DNA of 64,000 nucleotides from JOPF136 sp963773835 (GTDB lineage: Bacteria; Acidobacteriota; Terriglobia; Acidiferrales; UBA7541): assembly GCA_963773835.1 (NCBI GenBank), contig CAVZCQ010000004.1:434001-498000 (forward strand). Direction: 5' to 3'. Made by a program: the position numbers and the translations under genes. Position 1 is the first letter of the stretch, and every line of letters begins with the position of its first letter. The notes under the pieces were generated by a model, which saw nothing but the letters and a program-made list of their open reading frames with translations, made no database searches and had not been told where the DNA came from. This document shows, one piece after another, positions 55,697 to 64,000 of the stretch.

Positions 55697-57895
55697 CTAC
55701 CCTTCTTGAAATACGCGGAGCTGTTTGTCGGTGCGGCGGAGGCGCGCGGCGAGGACGCTGGCGACGGCCTCGAGAAGCTGGATGGCAATTCTCTTGTGCT
55801 CCTCGGCAAGGGCGTCGAAGCGGTCGCGGGGGAGAATGAAGAGGTCGGTGTCGGTGAGAGCGACAGCCTGCGCCGAGCGGGGATGGCGGTCGAGAAACGA
55901 GAGTTCCCCGAAGAAATCGCCCCGTCCGAACGAGGCGACGTGGTAGAGCAGCTTGTCGGCGACGAGCTGCTCGATGCGGACGGCGCCGCGGCGGATGAGA
56001 ATGAGGGACTGGCCGGGGTCGTTGCGCGTAAAAATCATTTCCCCCGCCTTGTAGGATCGCTTCTCCAAGCAGGCTTCGAGAGCGGCCAGGGTTTCTTCCT
56101 TGCGACCGGCAAACAGCGCTATTTCGTGAAGGTCGAGAGGGGTTTCCTCGCGGCGGCCGGGGAGTTCCTCAGCGAGAATGCTGTCCTCGATCCACAGCAA
56201 GGCGTCGTCGCGGGTGTCAAAGATACGGGCGGAGCGCTCGGGCCGGACGATGCCGACGCGCTTGAAGTACTCTGCCAAATCCTTGCCGCTGGGAACCTTG
56301 AGAGCGAAGTGGCAAAACAGGAGCAGCCCTTTGTGTTCGGCGAGTATGTCCTCCATCTGTTCGAGGACGCGCGCGGCGGTCACGTCCACGTCCAGGACGC
56401 GGCGCATGTCCAGCACGACGTAGGTGCGCGTCCTGAGGTCGGGCTCCAGGGCGGAGAGGAGCTGGTCGGCGGTGCCGAAGAACAAGCTGCCTTGCAGCTC
56501 GAAGATCACAGTGCGGTCGCCGCAGCGCTCGAGTGTGGCGATTTCCTCGGGCAGGCGCACGCGGCGAGAGAACACCTGGCTGCCAAGCATCCGGATGCGG
56601 ACCACCGAACCTCCTGTTTGCTCGCGGATGAAAAGCAGAATGGCCAGGCCGATGCCCACGGCAGAAGCCTCCATCAGGCCGAAGCTCTGCGCCACGACCA
56701 CAACGACCACGATGACTCCGAAATCCAGGAGGGTGGAGCGCGAACGGAGCAGGTCGAGACTGTGGCGGTCGCACATGCGGAATCCGACCACAATCAGGAT
56801 GCCGGCGAGAGCGGCGATGGGAAGCCACGCGATTGCTGTCCCCAGCAGAAGGAGGGCAAGCAGGGAGAAAGCGCCTTCCAGCACGCCGGAAAGGCGCGTC
56901 TGGCCTCCGCTGGACATGTTGACGAGCGAGGCGCCCGTCTCTCCGGAGCCTGGAATCCCGCCGACGAGCGCGGCGCCGATGTTGGCGAGGCCCTGGCCCA
57001 CGAGCTCGCGGTTGGAATTGTGGCGAGTGCGCGTGAGCGAGTCGAGGATGACACTGGTCTTGAGCGTGTCGATGGAAAGCAGGACGGCCAGGGTGAGCGC
57101 GGGCATGATGAGATAGCGCAACTGGGCGAGCTGAAGCGAGCGGATGGCCTTCGCTGGACCGGCGAGGGAAGCCAGGACTCCGCCGCCGGCGGTGAGCGGG
57201 CCGATGACGAGCTTATTTCCGGCCAGGGAGAGCATCGAGGGGTTGGAGAAGCTCAGGGCCACATAGGCCACGCCGCCGGCGATAAGACCAAGGATCAAGG
57301 CGGGAACGGCCTTGGTGACTTTCGGAGCGATGAGCATGAAGGCAACGGTGACCGCGCCAATGACCAGGCCTCTCCAGTTCCACTGAGCAGCGGAAGTGAG
57401 CGCGGCCCAGAACGAGAGGCCTTTGGGAACGCCGAGGAATTTCGGAATCTGGCCGATAATGATGACCACGCCGACTCCGGTCAAATAGCCGCTGACGACG
57501 GGATAGGGCATGTACTTGATGAGGCGGCCGAGGCGCGCGGCGCCAAAACCCACTTGGAGCACTCCGCACATCAAAGCCACCAGAGTGAGCAGGAGGAGCG
57601 CCGAGCCGGGCGGAGTGTCTCCGCGGCTGAGCTCGGTGGCAAAGGCGGCCATGACGGCAGCGGCGGGAGCGGAGGGCGAACTGATGAGCCGGTTGGTACC
57701 GCCGAAAGCGGGCGCGATGAGACCGACGACGATGGCGCCGAGAATTCCGGCGAGCGCGCCCTGCGCCGCATAGCTGGCGCCGAGCGGGGAGAGGACGGCA
57801 ACGCCAAAGGCGATGGCTGACGGCAACGCGACGAGCATGGCCGCGAGGCCGCCCCAGAATTCTCCCAAAAAGTTGCCGGACCCCTGAATCTTCAA
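55697..57895 (-). CDS. SulP anion transporter with STAS and cyclic-nucleotide-binding domains
   Basis: About 732 aa. A SulP transporter core of roughly 10-14 helices (LVALPSAIAFGVAVLSPLGA, TNRLISSPSAPAAAVMAAF, GYLTGVGVVIIIGQIP, SGGQTRLSGVLEGAFSL) fills the first 430 residues. A STAS domain follows (VIFELQGSLFFGTADQLLSAL, VVLDMRRVLDVDVTAARVLE). A cNMP-binding domain follows after residue 600: FGRGDFFGELSFLDRHPRSAQAVAL holds the FGE...PRSA phosphate-binding cassette with its key Glu and Arg (in parts FFGELSFLD, HPRSAQAVA). Start taken as TTG at 57895; an earlier ATG gives low-complexity sequence. Probable cNMP-gated sulfate, bicarbonate or other anion uptake. Confidence 0.87.
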   Translation of the reverse strand: MKIQGSGNFLGEFWGGLAAMLVALPSAIAFGVAVLSPLGASYAAQGALAGILGAIVVGLIAPAFGGTNRLISSPSAPAAAVMAAFATELSRGDTPPGSALLLLTLVALMCGVLQVGFGAARLGRLIKYMPYPVVSGYLTGVGVVIIIGQIPKFLGVPKGLSFWAALTSAAQWNWRGLVIGAVTVAFMLIAPKVTKAVPALILGLIAGGVAYVALSFSNPSMLSLAGNKLVIGPLTAGGGVLASLAGPAKAIRSLQLAQLRYLIMPALTLAVLLSIDTLKTSVILDSLTRTRHNSNRELVGQGLANIGAALVGGIPGSGETGASLVNMSSGGQTRLSGVLEGAFSLLALLLLGTAIAWLPIAALAGILIVVGFRMCDRHSLDLLRSRSTLLDFGVIVVVVVVAQSFGLMEASAVGIGLAILLFIREQTGGSVVRIRMLGSQVFSRRVRLPEEIATLERCGDRTVIFELQGSLFFGTADQLLSALEPDLRTRTYVVLDMRRVLDVDVTAARVLEQMEDILAEHKGLLLFCHFALKVPSGKDLAEYFKRVGIVRPERSARIFDTRDDALLWIEDSILAEELPGRREETPLDLHEIALFAGRKEETLAALEACLEKRSYKAGEMIFTRNDPGQSLILIRRGAVRIEQLVADKLLYHVASFGRGDFFGELSFLDRHPRSAQAVALTDTDLFILPRDRFDALAEEHKRIAIQLLEAVASVLAARLRRTDKQLRVFQEG

Positions 57896-58032
57896 AGTGA
57901 GGCGATGATACCACCGGGCACAAGAGAGATGGTTTGCGAGGGCGGGCGTGAGAGACTGGGATTGTGGCCTTGCCGGTGGCAAGGAATGCCGATAGGATGA
58001 CGATACTGTAAGGAGAGAGGACGCCGGGGAAG

Positions 58033-58356
58033 ATGAAGGAGCATTCGGACCAAAGGTCGAGCCCGCGCATACCAGCGCGGATTTCGGTGCTCGTCGAGGG
58101 ACGGGACCGGGCGCACAAGCCATTTTCCGAGGTGACGGCCACGCTGCTGATCAATCACGGCGGCGCGCTGATTGCGCTGGCGGCGGAACTGGACCTGAAC
58201 GACCGGCTAGACATCACGAATCAGAGGAACAAAAAGTCGGCGGGATGCCGCGTGGCCTGGCGGAGCGTGGCGCAATTGAACGGGCGTTGGAGTTACGGGG
58301 TAGCGCTGACGGAGGCGGAGGGGGATTTCTGGGACGGGGGACCGGCGGAGGGATGA
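58033..58356 (+). CDS. Small PilZ-like protein
   Basis: 107-aa single domain with the start RSSPRIPARISVLVEG (RxxxR, the c-di-GMP-binding arginines), TATLLINHGGALIAL (the NxSxxG-type strand, here NHGGA) and GCRVAWRSVAQLNGRWSYGVAL. This fits PilZ, possibly binding c-di-GMP. The second motif is degenerate, so binding is uncertain. ATG follows GGGGAAG. Divergent from the SulP transporter gene. Confidence 0.75.
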   Translation: MKEHSDQRSSPRIPARISVLVEGRDRAHKPFSEVTATLLINHGGALIALAAELDLNDRLDITNQRNKKSAGCRVAWRSVAQLNGRWSYGVALTEAEGDFWDGGPAEG

Positions 58357-58372
58357 CTGGGCGGGCGCTTTT

Positions 58373-59902
58373 CTATTGAGGTTTGGGCGGGGCGGTCTGG
58401 GAAATGCTTTCGACGTTGAATCTCCTGTAGTTGGAGTAGCGGGTCATCGCGGTGACCCTGACTCCCTTCACCAGCAATACGCGGGCGCCGACGTGCGCCT
58501 CCTCGTAGGTGGGAAGCCACACCTCATTGTTGAGAAAAGCCTGCTCGAAAACAAAGCCGGTGCCGCGCTGTAAATTGACGAGCAGGCCCCCTGCAATCTT
58601 GGCGTCGCTGGTGAAATAGGCCTCGAGGCGAGCGACGTCGAGCGCTTGCTCGTCAATCCAGATGACGCCGGCAAGCTTCTGGACGATTTTTTCGGCGAGC
58701 TTGCGGGGCTTGAAGTCGGGATTCCCCTCGAAATCAAACACCAGGACGTCTTGTCCTCGGAAGCGTTCGCGGCGGGGATTCACGAACTGGCAGGCGCGGA
58801 GGAATATCTCGATTTCGACTTCGTCCTCGTCGGCGGGCTGTTTCCCCTCCTCGCGGGCCTTCTCTTCCCTGGCTTTTTTCTTGGCCTGCTCGGCCTGAAT
58901 TTCCTTGATGCGTTTCTGGGCGCGCTCGTCTTCTTTCTTCTGCTCGGCCTCGCTGAGGGGCTTGCCGTCTTTTTTCACCAGGGTGGAGACTTCATGGCCG
59001 AGCAGGTAGAAAAAAGTGTATTCCGTCGTTTCGTGGCGCTTCACCTTGCCGTTGCTACCGTACTCCGTCTCTTCCTCCGTGCGCGAGCCAGCGTAGTTCT
59101 CCTTGAGCTTGTCAATGGCGTGCTGGTTCTTGTCGATTTCGAGGAATAGCTGCTTCGGGTCCGGAAGCTTTGTCTGGGCATTGCGGGGAAAATCGAACAC
59201 GCGTTCGGCGACCTGTTCGTTGAGGGTGGCGCGGGTGATCTCGATCCGGTAGGATGCGGGGCCGAGGCGCAGGTCGATCCGATGGGGAAGCTGGATGCCG
59301 CCCTCGGGGCGGTAGTCGGCATAAACGAGTTCCCGTTCGGAGCCTGCGGGGCCAGCGGATTCCTTGACGAGCAGGTGCGTCTGCGAATCGAAAAACTCCT
59401 GGCGTTTCACACCGGAGGCGGTAACCACCTCGAGCTGCTCGACGTTTCTACCGTCCAGGGTGGAGCGACCGACCCAGGCAATCGAGAGTTTGTTGCGGTT
59501 CAAATCGAGCAGGCGCGAATTGGCGATCTGGGCCGCGGCCTCGACCTCAGCGGCATCAGCTCCCAGCAGGGTCACGGGACGCCCTGGCTCGAGTGCCCGC
59601 CAGACGGACTTGCCGTTGAAGGACTCAATCAGACAATTCTTTCCGGAGATCAATTCGAAGTAATAGCGGTTGGGGCGTTTTGTCCGGAGGCTAAAGGTTC
59701 CCCCCGCGGATTGGCCGTCCGAAGCGACGGCGCCCTCCAGGGACATCGTTTGAAGCCGAGAGAGGGCCTTGGATCCGCCCGCGGCCTTCACATACTGGTC
59801 CACGATTCTGTGAGCATCCTGCGCCGCGGCGGGAGTCGAGGAAAAAGCGAAGAGAAGACAGGAAAGGACGAGATGGCGTGAGGTACACATTGACTCAGGC
59901 AT
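58373..59902 (-). CDS. Secreted LolA-like-fold protein with coiled-coil segment
   Basis: 509 aa, signal peptide (LVLSCLLFAFSSTPAAAQ, cleavage after AAA). The N-terminal part reads IVDQYVKAAGGSKALSRLQTM (in parts IVDQYVKAAGG, ALSRLQTMSL) and matches the LolA/outer-membrane-lipoprotein-sorting-like start seen in many acidobacterial proteins. Around residues 320-365 there is a highly charged helical stretch (EAEQKKEDERAQKRIKEIQ). The C-terminus is beta-rich with NLQRGTGFVFEQAFLNNE. No catalytic motif. Probably periplasmic, function unknown. It sits beside a second LolA-like gene at 60.0 kb. Confidence 0.72.
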   Translation of the reverse strand: MPESMCTSRHLVLSCLLFAFSSTPAAAQDAHRIVDQYVKAAGGSKALSRLQTMSLEGAVASDGQSAGGTFSLRTKRPNRYYFELISGKNCLIESFNGKSVWRALEPGRPVTLLGADAAEVEAAAQIANSRLLDLNRNKLSIAWVGRSTLDGRNVEQLEVVTASGVKRQEFFDSQTHLLVKESAGPAGSERELVYADYRPEGGIQLPHRIDLRLGPASYRIEITRATLNEQVAERVFDFPRNAQTKLPDPKQLFLEIDKNQHAIDKLKENYAGSRTEEETEYGSNGKVKRHETTEYTFFYLLGHEVSTLVKKDGKPLSEAEQKKEDERAQKRIKEIQAEQAKKKAREEKAREEGKQPADEDEVEIEIFLRACQFVNPRRERFRGQDVLVFDFEGNPDFKPRKLAEKIVQKLAGVIWIDEQALDVARLEAYFTSDAKIAGGLLVNLQRGTGFVFEQAFLNNEVWLPTYEEAHVGARVLLVKGVRVTAMTRYSNYRRFNVESISQTAPPKPQ

Positions 59903-60037
59903 TAAGACGGAATTGCACGCGGCAAGGTTTCAGGCCGCACACACTGTACACCGGGACTGCGCGAGGGTGCGCTGAGGAGACAGGCACGACCAGGACAAGG
60001 CTGGCGGGACGCCGGCGCTACCGGGGCGACCAGCGGA

Positions 60038-60810
60038 TCATTGCGACTGGGGCGACTGTGGCTTGACGAATTTGGAGGGATCAATCGGGACATTGTGGCG
60101 GATTTCGGTGAATTTGACCTGCCACTCGAGCGAAGAGTCGCGGTGGCGGAGCAGCGAGGGCACCTCGACGCCGTCCACGGCAATGTAATTCGAGTAGCGA
60201 TGCTCGATGGGGAGGTCGCCATCGGGTATGGATTGCGTGGAATCGTGGCGGAGGAGGAGGCCGGTATCGGCGTCGAAGTAAAATTGCTCGGCAGGGCCGT
60301 GGGCAGGAGTGGCTCGGAGCACCCAGACGGGGCGGTCTTCCTCCATCGTTTTTTCGACCACGCGCACATCGGCAAACAGAGCGCGCAGGCGCGATTCATA
60401 GAGGAACTGGCTGCTGCGCCGCAACTCGGTGAGCTCCAATCCGGCAATCTCGCGCAGGCCGGACTGTGGATCGAATGCCCAGCCGGACTTCCCGTCGAAC
60501 ACGAGAATGTGCTCGCCGCCGTCCGGAATGGTGACGCGGGAATAGAAATGGTCGGGCGCCTGTAGGTCGAGCTCGGCCAGGCCGGAAATCTGGCGCGCGG
60601 GTATCTCGAATGTGCCCTTCATGACGCGGGAATTGAGTTTGTGGAGGGCCTGTTCGCCGCCCAGGCGCGAACATAGTGCGCGAGCACCTGCTCGACGGTG
60701 GGGAGTTCGGGGGGCGGAGCCTTCTTCGCGGCGGGTGCGGCGGGTGCCTGCGAATAGAGGGCCGCAGCGCAGAGCAGGGCCAACATCCCGGATGCGAGCC
60801 ATCGGTTCAC
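60038..60810 (-). pseudogene. Frameshifted LolA-like secreted protein gene
   Basis: Two frames share one protein. A GTG at 60810, overlapping the AlaX stop by four bases, opens a signal peptide (MLALLCAAALYSQAPA) and the start PTVEQVLAHYVRA. The next residues in that frame are spurious. One frame on, LGGEQALHKLNSRVMKGTFEIP continues the family pattern (parts: LGGEQALHKLNSRV, KGTFEIPARQ) to the end at 60038. Restoring a C in the GCCTGGG string near 60665 would yield AYVRALGGEQAL-like sequence, the normal family consensus. Either a single-base deletion or a sequencing error. Confidence 0.75.
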
Positions 60811-62036
60811 GCGTGTGCCTCCCGGCCTTCTGCGGGGCTGGAGCTGAGACGCGCGGCAGAGGATTCCAGGATGCCTTCCAGACGCGCCGGGGCGGAGGGG
60901 TCGGGGCAACTGCCCTGCGCGAAGTCCCGCGTGCCACCTCCCTTCCCTCCCACCGCAGCCAGCGCCGAGCGTAGCACGGCGTTCATGTCGCCCGGCAGCC
61001 CTGGAGTCTGGGCGAACACGACGTTCCCGCCGGGACGCGCGGCGAGAAGAGCGACGCCGGGGCCGCATTCGACGATGCGAGTCGCCAGCAGGCGCAAATA
61101 CGCAGCGTCGGCGGGGTCGAGAACGCGGCGAACGATGCGTGCGCCGTCGCCGGCGACCGGAGATTCGTTCCAGAGCGCGCGTGCTTCGTAGGCCGCGAGG
61201 CGGGACTCGAGTTCTTTCCGCTGGCGGTCAGCCGCGCGGCGGTCGTCGGAAGCACGGGCGACCAGAGTGGGTACGTCGGCTGGGGCGCCGCCGAGGGTGC
61301 GAGCAGCTTCAAGGAGCAGGCGGCGATCCTCACGCGCCGCGGAGAGCGAGCGGCCGCCGCAGACGAATTCGACGCGCCAGTTCCCTCTTTGCTTCTCACA
61401 TTTGCGAAGGAGCGTCAGGCCAATCTGTCCGGTTCGGGCGACGTGCGTGCCGCCACAGGGTTGCAGCTCCACCCCCTCGATTTCAATTGCGCGGAGGATG
61501 CCTTCGCGTTGCACGTCTTTGCGGACGCCGGCGGCGACGAACTCATCGCGCGTGCCGAAACGGATGTTGACGAGGCGATCCTCGAAGATGATCTGGTTGA
61601 CGCGCTGCTCGGTCCGGGCGAGTTGCTCCGGAGAAACGCCGGGAGCGGCTAGATCGATGGCGGAAATCTCGCGGCCGAGGTGGAAGGAGACAGTGGCGTA
61701 GCCGAACAGTTCGAGAAAAATGGCGGAGAGCAGATGCTGGCCGGTGTGCTGCTGCATGTGGTCGAAACGGCGAGGCCAGTCGATGGCACCGTGGATAGGC
61801 CCTTCGGGCAGGGGGCCATCGGTGAGGTGCAGGATCTCGCCGGAGTCGTCTTCGGAGACTTCCAGGACGGCCACAGGGCCGAGGCGGCCGGTGTCGTGCG
61901 GCTGGCCGCCAGAGTCGGGGTAGAAGGCGGTGCGGTCCAGGCGGACCAGATGACGGTTGCCGGAAGGTGTGCAGGAGAGGACGCGAGCGTCGAATTCCGC
62001 CAGGAAGCTGTCTCGGTAGTAGAGGCGGTCGGTCAT
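60807..62036 (-). CDS. Alanyl-tRNA editing protein (AlaX type with DHHA1-like C-terminus)
   Basis: Freestanding trans-editing hydrolase that removes serine or glycine from mischarged tRNA-Ala. MTDRLYYRDSFLAEFDARVL is the N-terminus; AFYPDSGGQPHDTG and DHMQQHTGQHLLSAIF carry HxxxH; ELQPCGGTHVARTGQI contains the C and H of the zinc site. The C-terminal region (RLLATRIVECGPGVALLAAR and KGGGTRDFAQGS) resembles the DHHA1 domain, giving an AlaX-L type of 409 aa. ATG at 62036 is preferred over one 66 bases earlier. It overlaps the LolA-like gene. Confidence 0.92.
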   Translation of the reverse strand: MTDRLYYRDSFLAEFDARVLSCTPSGNRHLVRLDRTAFYPDSGGQPHDTGRLGPVAVLEVSEDDSGEILHLTDGPLPEGPIHGAIDWPRRFDHMQQHTGQHLLSAIFLELFGYATVSFHLGREISAIDLAAPGVSPEQLARTEQRVNQIIFEDRLVNIRFGTRDEFVAAGVRKDVQREGILRAIEIEGVELQPCGGTHVARTGQIGLTLLRKCEKQRGNWRVEFVCGGRSLSAAREDRRLLLEAARTLGGAPADVPTLVARASDDRRAADRQRKELESRLAAYEARALWNESPVAGDGARIVRRVLDPADAAYLRLLATRIVECGPGVALLAARPGGNVVFAQTPGLPGDMNAVLRSALAAVGGKGGGTRDFAQGSCPDPSAPARLEGILESSAARLSSSPAEGREAHA

Positions 62037-62148
62037 GGACCCATTGTACTTCCATGGCATGAGCTTGGCGCATGGGGCACATGTGCCGAGATCTCGTGCC
62101 ATTCATGAGGTAGAATGGTGGACGAAGAATGGTAGAAAGGTGGAATCC

Positions 62149-62403
62149 ATGGCGCTAAACATCAAAAATCCGGAAACCGAAAGGCTGGCGCAGAGACTTG
62201 CCCGTCTTACAGGGGAGAGCAAGACCGCCGCGGTCACGGAGGCGCTGCGCGAACGCCTGGAAAGGCTGAATAGCGAGCAGGCGGGCGGTCTTGCAGAGCG
62301 CATGCTGGAAATCGGCAAGCGGTGTGCCGCCCACTTACGCGAGCCCTTCCGAACCATTGAGCACGGGGAACTCCTTTATGACGAGAAGGGTTTTCCGAGA
62401 TGA
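62149..62403 (+). CDS. VapB-type antitoxin
   Basis: 84 aa from an ATG with AGGTGG upstream. An N-terminal strand-helix-helix NIKNPETERLAQRLARLTGE followed by AVTEALRERLERL resembles PSK/VapB transcription-factor-like antitoxins. Four-base overlap with the PIN toxin gene. Likely autoregulates the pair. Confidence 0.85.
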   Translation: MALNIKNPETERLAQRLARLTGESKTAAVTEALRERLERLNSEQAGGLAERMLEIGKRCAAHLREPFRTIEHGELLYDEKGFPR

Positions 62404-62792
62404 TCATCGACTCTTCAGCACTCATTGCCATTCTGCGGGACGAAGCGGAGGCAGCGGCATTCGCCCAGGCGATTGCCGGGGACTCGAGTCGCCGGGTCAG
62501 CGCCGTTAGTTACGTGGAGGCGGCTGCAGTTATCGATGCCAGCCGGGACCCGGTGGCCAGCCGGGAATTTGACGAACTGTTCCGCGAAACAAAACTGGTT
62601 GTGGAGCCGGTTACCCAGACTCAGGCACGCATTGCGCGCGAGGCCTACCGCGATTTTGGAAAAGGCCGCAGGCACCCAGCGGGGCTGAATCTGGGGGACT
62701 GCTTCGCCTATGCCTTGGCAAAAGAAACGGCGGAACCGCTCCTTTTCAAGGGAGAGGACTTCAGGCGTACAGATATAAAGCCCGCGCTGTGA
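62400..62792 (+). CDS. VapC-type PIN-domain ribonuclease toxin
   Basis: 130 aa. IIDSSALIAILRDE contains the first PIN aspartate, VSYVEAAAVIDAS the conserved Glu, and HPAGLNLGDCFAYALAKE the later Asp that completes the metal site. ELLFKGEDF-like PLLFKGEDFRRTDI is the C-terminal signature. Coupled with the antitoxin at 62149. Probable tRNA- or rRNA-cleaving growth regulator. Confidence 0.9.
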   Translation: MIIDSSALIAILRDEAEAAAFAQAIAGDSSRRVSAVSYVEAAAVIDASRDPVASREFDELFRETKLVVEPVTQTQARIAREAYRDFGKGRRHPAGLNLGDCFAYALAKETAEPLLFKGEDFRRTDIKPAL

Positions 62793-62793
62793 A

Positions 62794-62880
62794 TCACTTC
62801 TCCAGAGCACGCTTCCAGACTTCCAGGTACTTGTAGCCGGTGCTGGTGTTGAAAAGGACGACGTGGTCGCCAGGCAAAAG
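62794..62880 (-). pseudogene. Remnant of threonine synthase (C-terminus only)
   Basis: On the minus strand, GDHVVLFNTSTGYKYLEVWK and then RALEK before a stop match the end of threonine synthases (…VVLFNTGSGLKYLDV…). Upstream sequence in the same frame shows no catalytic region, and the neighbouring TPR gene begins within 100 bases. No full thrC in the window. Confidence 0.6.
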
Positions 62881-62975
62881 CAACGCGACGAGGGGAGCGG
62901 CGCGGCGGAAGCAACCGGCGAAGCGCATTGCCTGGAGCGGCCGGAGCATCGAGCCAACTCCAAGGCCAACGGCGG

Positions 62976-64000
62976 TCAGAAGTATCTGCGTTTGAAGTCT
63001 TCGTGGCGTTCCTGGGCCACAGCGAGGATCCGGCGGAAGGCGGGGTCGCCACGAAGTGGCTCGAGAAGCGGGTCGCGAACGAAGCAGGGATAGCAATAAA
63101 AGCTATGGTCCACGGCGGCCTGCAACGCGCGCAGGGCGGCGGGCTGGTCACCGAGGACGGCGTAGGCTTGCGCGGTCTTGTAAATCATTTCGCCATCGGT
63201 GGATGGCGTTTCCTGGTCCAGTTCGCGCAGATAACGGAGGCCTTCACGCTGCTGGCGGCGAATGGCGTAGAGAAAGGCTCGGCCGTACTTCGCGTGCATG
63301 AGGGAAGGATCGAGGCGGTAGGCTTCTTCGAACTCCACGGCGGCGCGGGGAAATTCCCTCATATAGAAATAGCAGAGCCCGCGATAGAAGCTGGTGCGGG
63401 CGCTGGGCCCTGCGGGCAGGGTGGCAAGAAACTTCTTGTACTCGCCGGCGTGAAGGTAGGTGTTCAGACTGGAGCCGGTGTTGACGAGAGGATCGAGGCG
63501 CATGGCGCGCTCGCCCTCGGCCATGGAGGCGTCGAGCATCCCGCCGTACAGGTAGGCCTCGGTGAGCCACCAATGCGCGGAAGCATCGAAGGGATGCAGG
63601 CGCAATTCCTCGCGGAGGGACGACACGCCTCGATCCAATTCGCCGCGCTCCATCTGGTGGACAGCCTGGAAGACATGAACGCCCGGCAACTCCGGATCGA
63701 GCGCGAGCGCGCGGTCGAAGGCGGCGGCGCTCTTCGCTTGGAAATCGGGGCCACCATTCTGCCAGACGGCGTAACCGGAGTAGGAGTTCCCCAACAGCAT
63801 CCATGCGGGCGCGTAGTGAGGATCGAGCTCCACAGAGCGCTCGAGCATGCGGATGGAAAAACGGTAGTCGTTGGGAGTGTTGTCGAAGTGAGCGCGCAGA
63901 TAATACTCGTAAGCCAAGGGATTGCCCGGCATGCTTTTTTTCAGGCGCTCGGCTTCGCTGGGAAGGATATGGAGCTGGAGGCCGCGGGCCACACTCTCCG
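62976..64000 (-). CDS. TPR-repeat protein, 5' end beyond window (kinase/TolB-TPR type)
   Basis: The window holds 338 or more residues; the frame is open to the edge, so the N-terminus is outside. Repeated TPR units (YAPAWMLLGNSYSGY, ALALDPELPGVHVFQAVHQM, AVEFEEAYRLDPSLMHAKYG) and the C-terminal PLLEPLRGDPAFRRILAVAQ are nearly the same ending as that of the kinase at 16384. It is therefore probably the tail of another Ser/Thr kinase or adenylate-cyclase-like TPR protein. Confidence 0.8.
   Translation of the reverse strand, partial: ESVARGLQLHILPSEAERLKKSMPGNPLAYEYYLRAHFDNTPNDYRFSIRMLERSVELDPHYAPAWMLLGNSYSGYAVWQNGGPDFQAKSAAAFDRALALDPELPGVHVFQAVHQMERGELDRGVSSLREELRLHPFDASAHWWLTEAYLYGGMLDASMAEGERAMRLDPLVNTGSSLNTYLHAGEYKKFLATLPAGPSARTSFYRGLCYFYMREFPRAAVEFEEAYRLDPSLMHAKYGRAFLYAIRRQQREGLRYLRELDQETPSTDGEMIYKTAQAYAVLGDQPAALRALQAAVDHSFYCYPCFVRDPLLEPLRGDPAFRRILAVAQERHEDFKRRYF

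Noticed and set aside
55706..57820. 704-codon plus-strand frame opposite the SulP gene
   Set aside because: Low-complexity antisense frame in high-GC DNA.

Overview
High-GC bacterial chromosome segment, most plausibly from an Acidobacteriota (Terriglobia/Koribacter-like) genome. This is inference from gene content: a Ser/Thr kinase fused to a TolB/FlgO-like domain and TPRs, an M61 peptidase, DUF1844, LolA-like secreted proteins, and many GQAFLPV-type palindromic repeats. No rRNA or marker gene fixes the taxonomy. Most of the window is ordinary housekeeping gene clusters; 48.6-53.8 kb is a small accessory island.

Layout. 0.2-15 kb, almost all minus strand: M61 peptidase, secreted phosphoesterase, an operon meaB - MBL hydrolase - MTA phosphorylase - PfkB kinase, acyl-CoA dehydrogenase, threonine aldolase, hemW, YjbQ, class I-type aldolase and an isopropylmalate-dehydrogenase-family gene. 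15.2-18.65 kb, plus strand: a promoter, a 65-aa peptide gene, a haem-oxygenase-like putative diiron oxidase and a Ser/Thr kinase. This cassette is bracketed by the isopropylmalate-dehydrogenase gene and a decayed copy of that gene's 5' end. 19.4-23.2 kb: overlapping mazG - GNAT - NSAR/MenC-like - EamA operon. 23.4-26 kb: DUF1844, PhnP-like hydrolase and ribF. 26-31.3 kb: fur, then the uppS-cdsA-dxr-rseP envelope/isoprenoid operon. 31.3-35.2 kb: UPF0175/PIN toxin-antitoxin, then an MgtE-like cytosolic sensor plus atypical Nramp transporter behind a structured leader with its own promoter and intrinsic terminator. 35.3-46.2 kb: spermidine-synthase-like membrane protein, CYTH, mutS, anmK, DUF1801, Sua5/YrdC, a glutaminyl-cyclase-like M28 lipoprotein and tatC/tatA. 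46.4-48.7 kb: a frameshifted RyR-TRAFs-SLOG-cyclase signalling gene. 48.7-53.8 kb: RAYT transposase remnant with inverted repeats, small membrane proteins, an orphan RHS C-terminus with a secreted propeller, and an 800-base gene-poor stretch with a promoter/operator-like site. 53.8-64 kb: ctpA, tRNA-Ala, SulP-STAS-cNMP transporter, PilZ-like protein, two LolA-like secreted proteins (one frameshifted), AlaX-type editing protein, VapBC, a threonine-synthase remnant and a TPR protein cut by the window edge.

The most unusual feature is a set of dispersed short repeats. (A) hairpins with differing stems but shared architecture and a CCCCTAC/CTACC/CCACC tail. (B) paired GGGGTTAAAACCCC palindromes. 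(C) a 45-bp GTTCGC...CTTTCGC element. (D) tandem ACGGAG/CGCAGAG tracts. (E) GGGTGGGG inverted repeats around the RAYT remnant. Several family A copies lie inside genes in frame (mazG, ribF, the M28 lipoprotein), form a protein C-terminus (GNAT) or provide stop codons (threonine aldolase, acyl-CoA dehydrogenase). A D-type tract encodes the signal-peptide core of the M61 peptidase.

The two best candidates for new biology are the peptide/oxidase/kinase cassette at 15.2-18.6 kb and the RNA leader that appears to control the MgtE-like/Nramp-like pair. Starts are uncertain for several genes with GTG/TTG or no visible ribosome binding site; this is noted in each entry.
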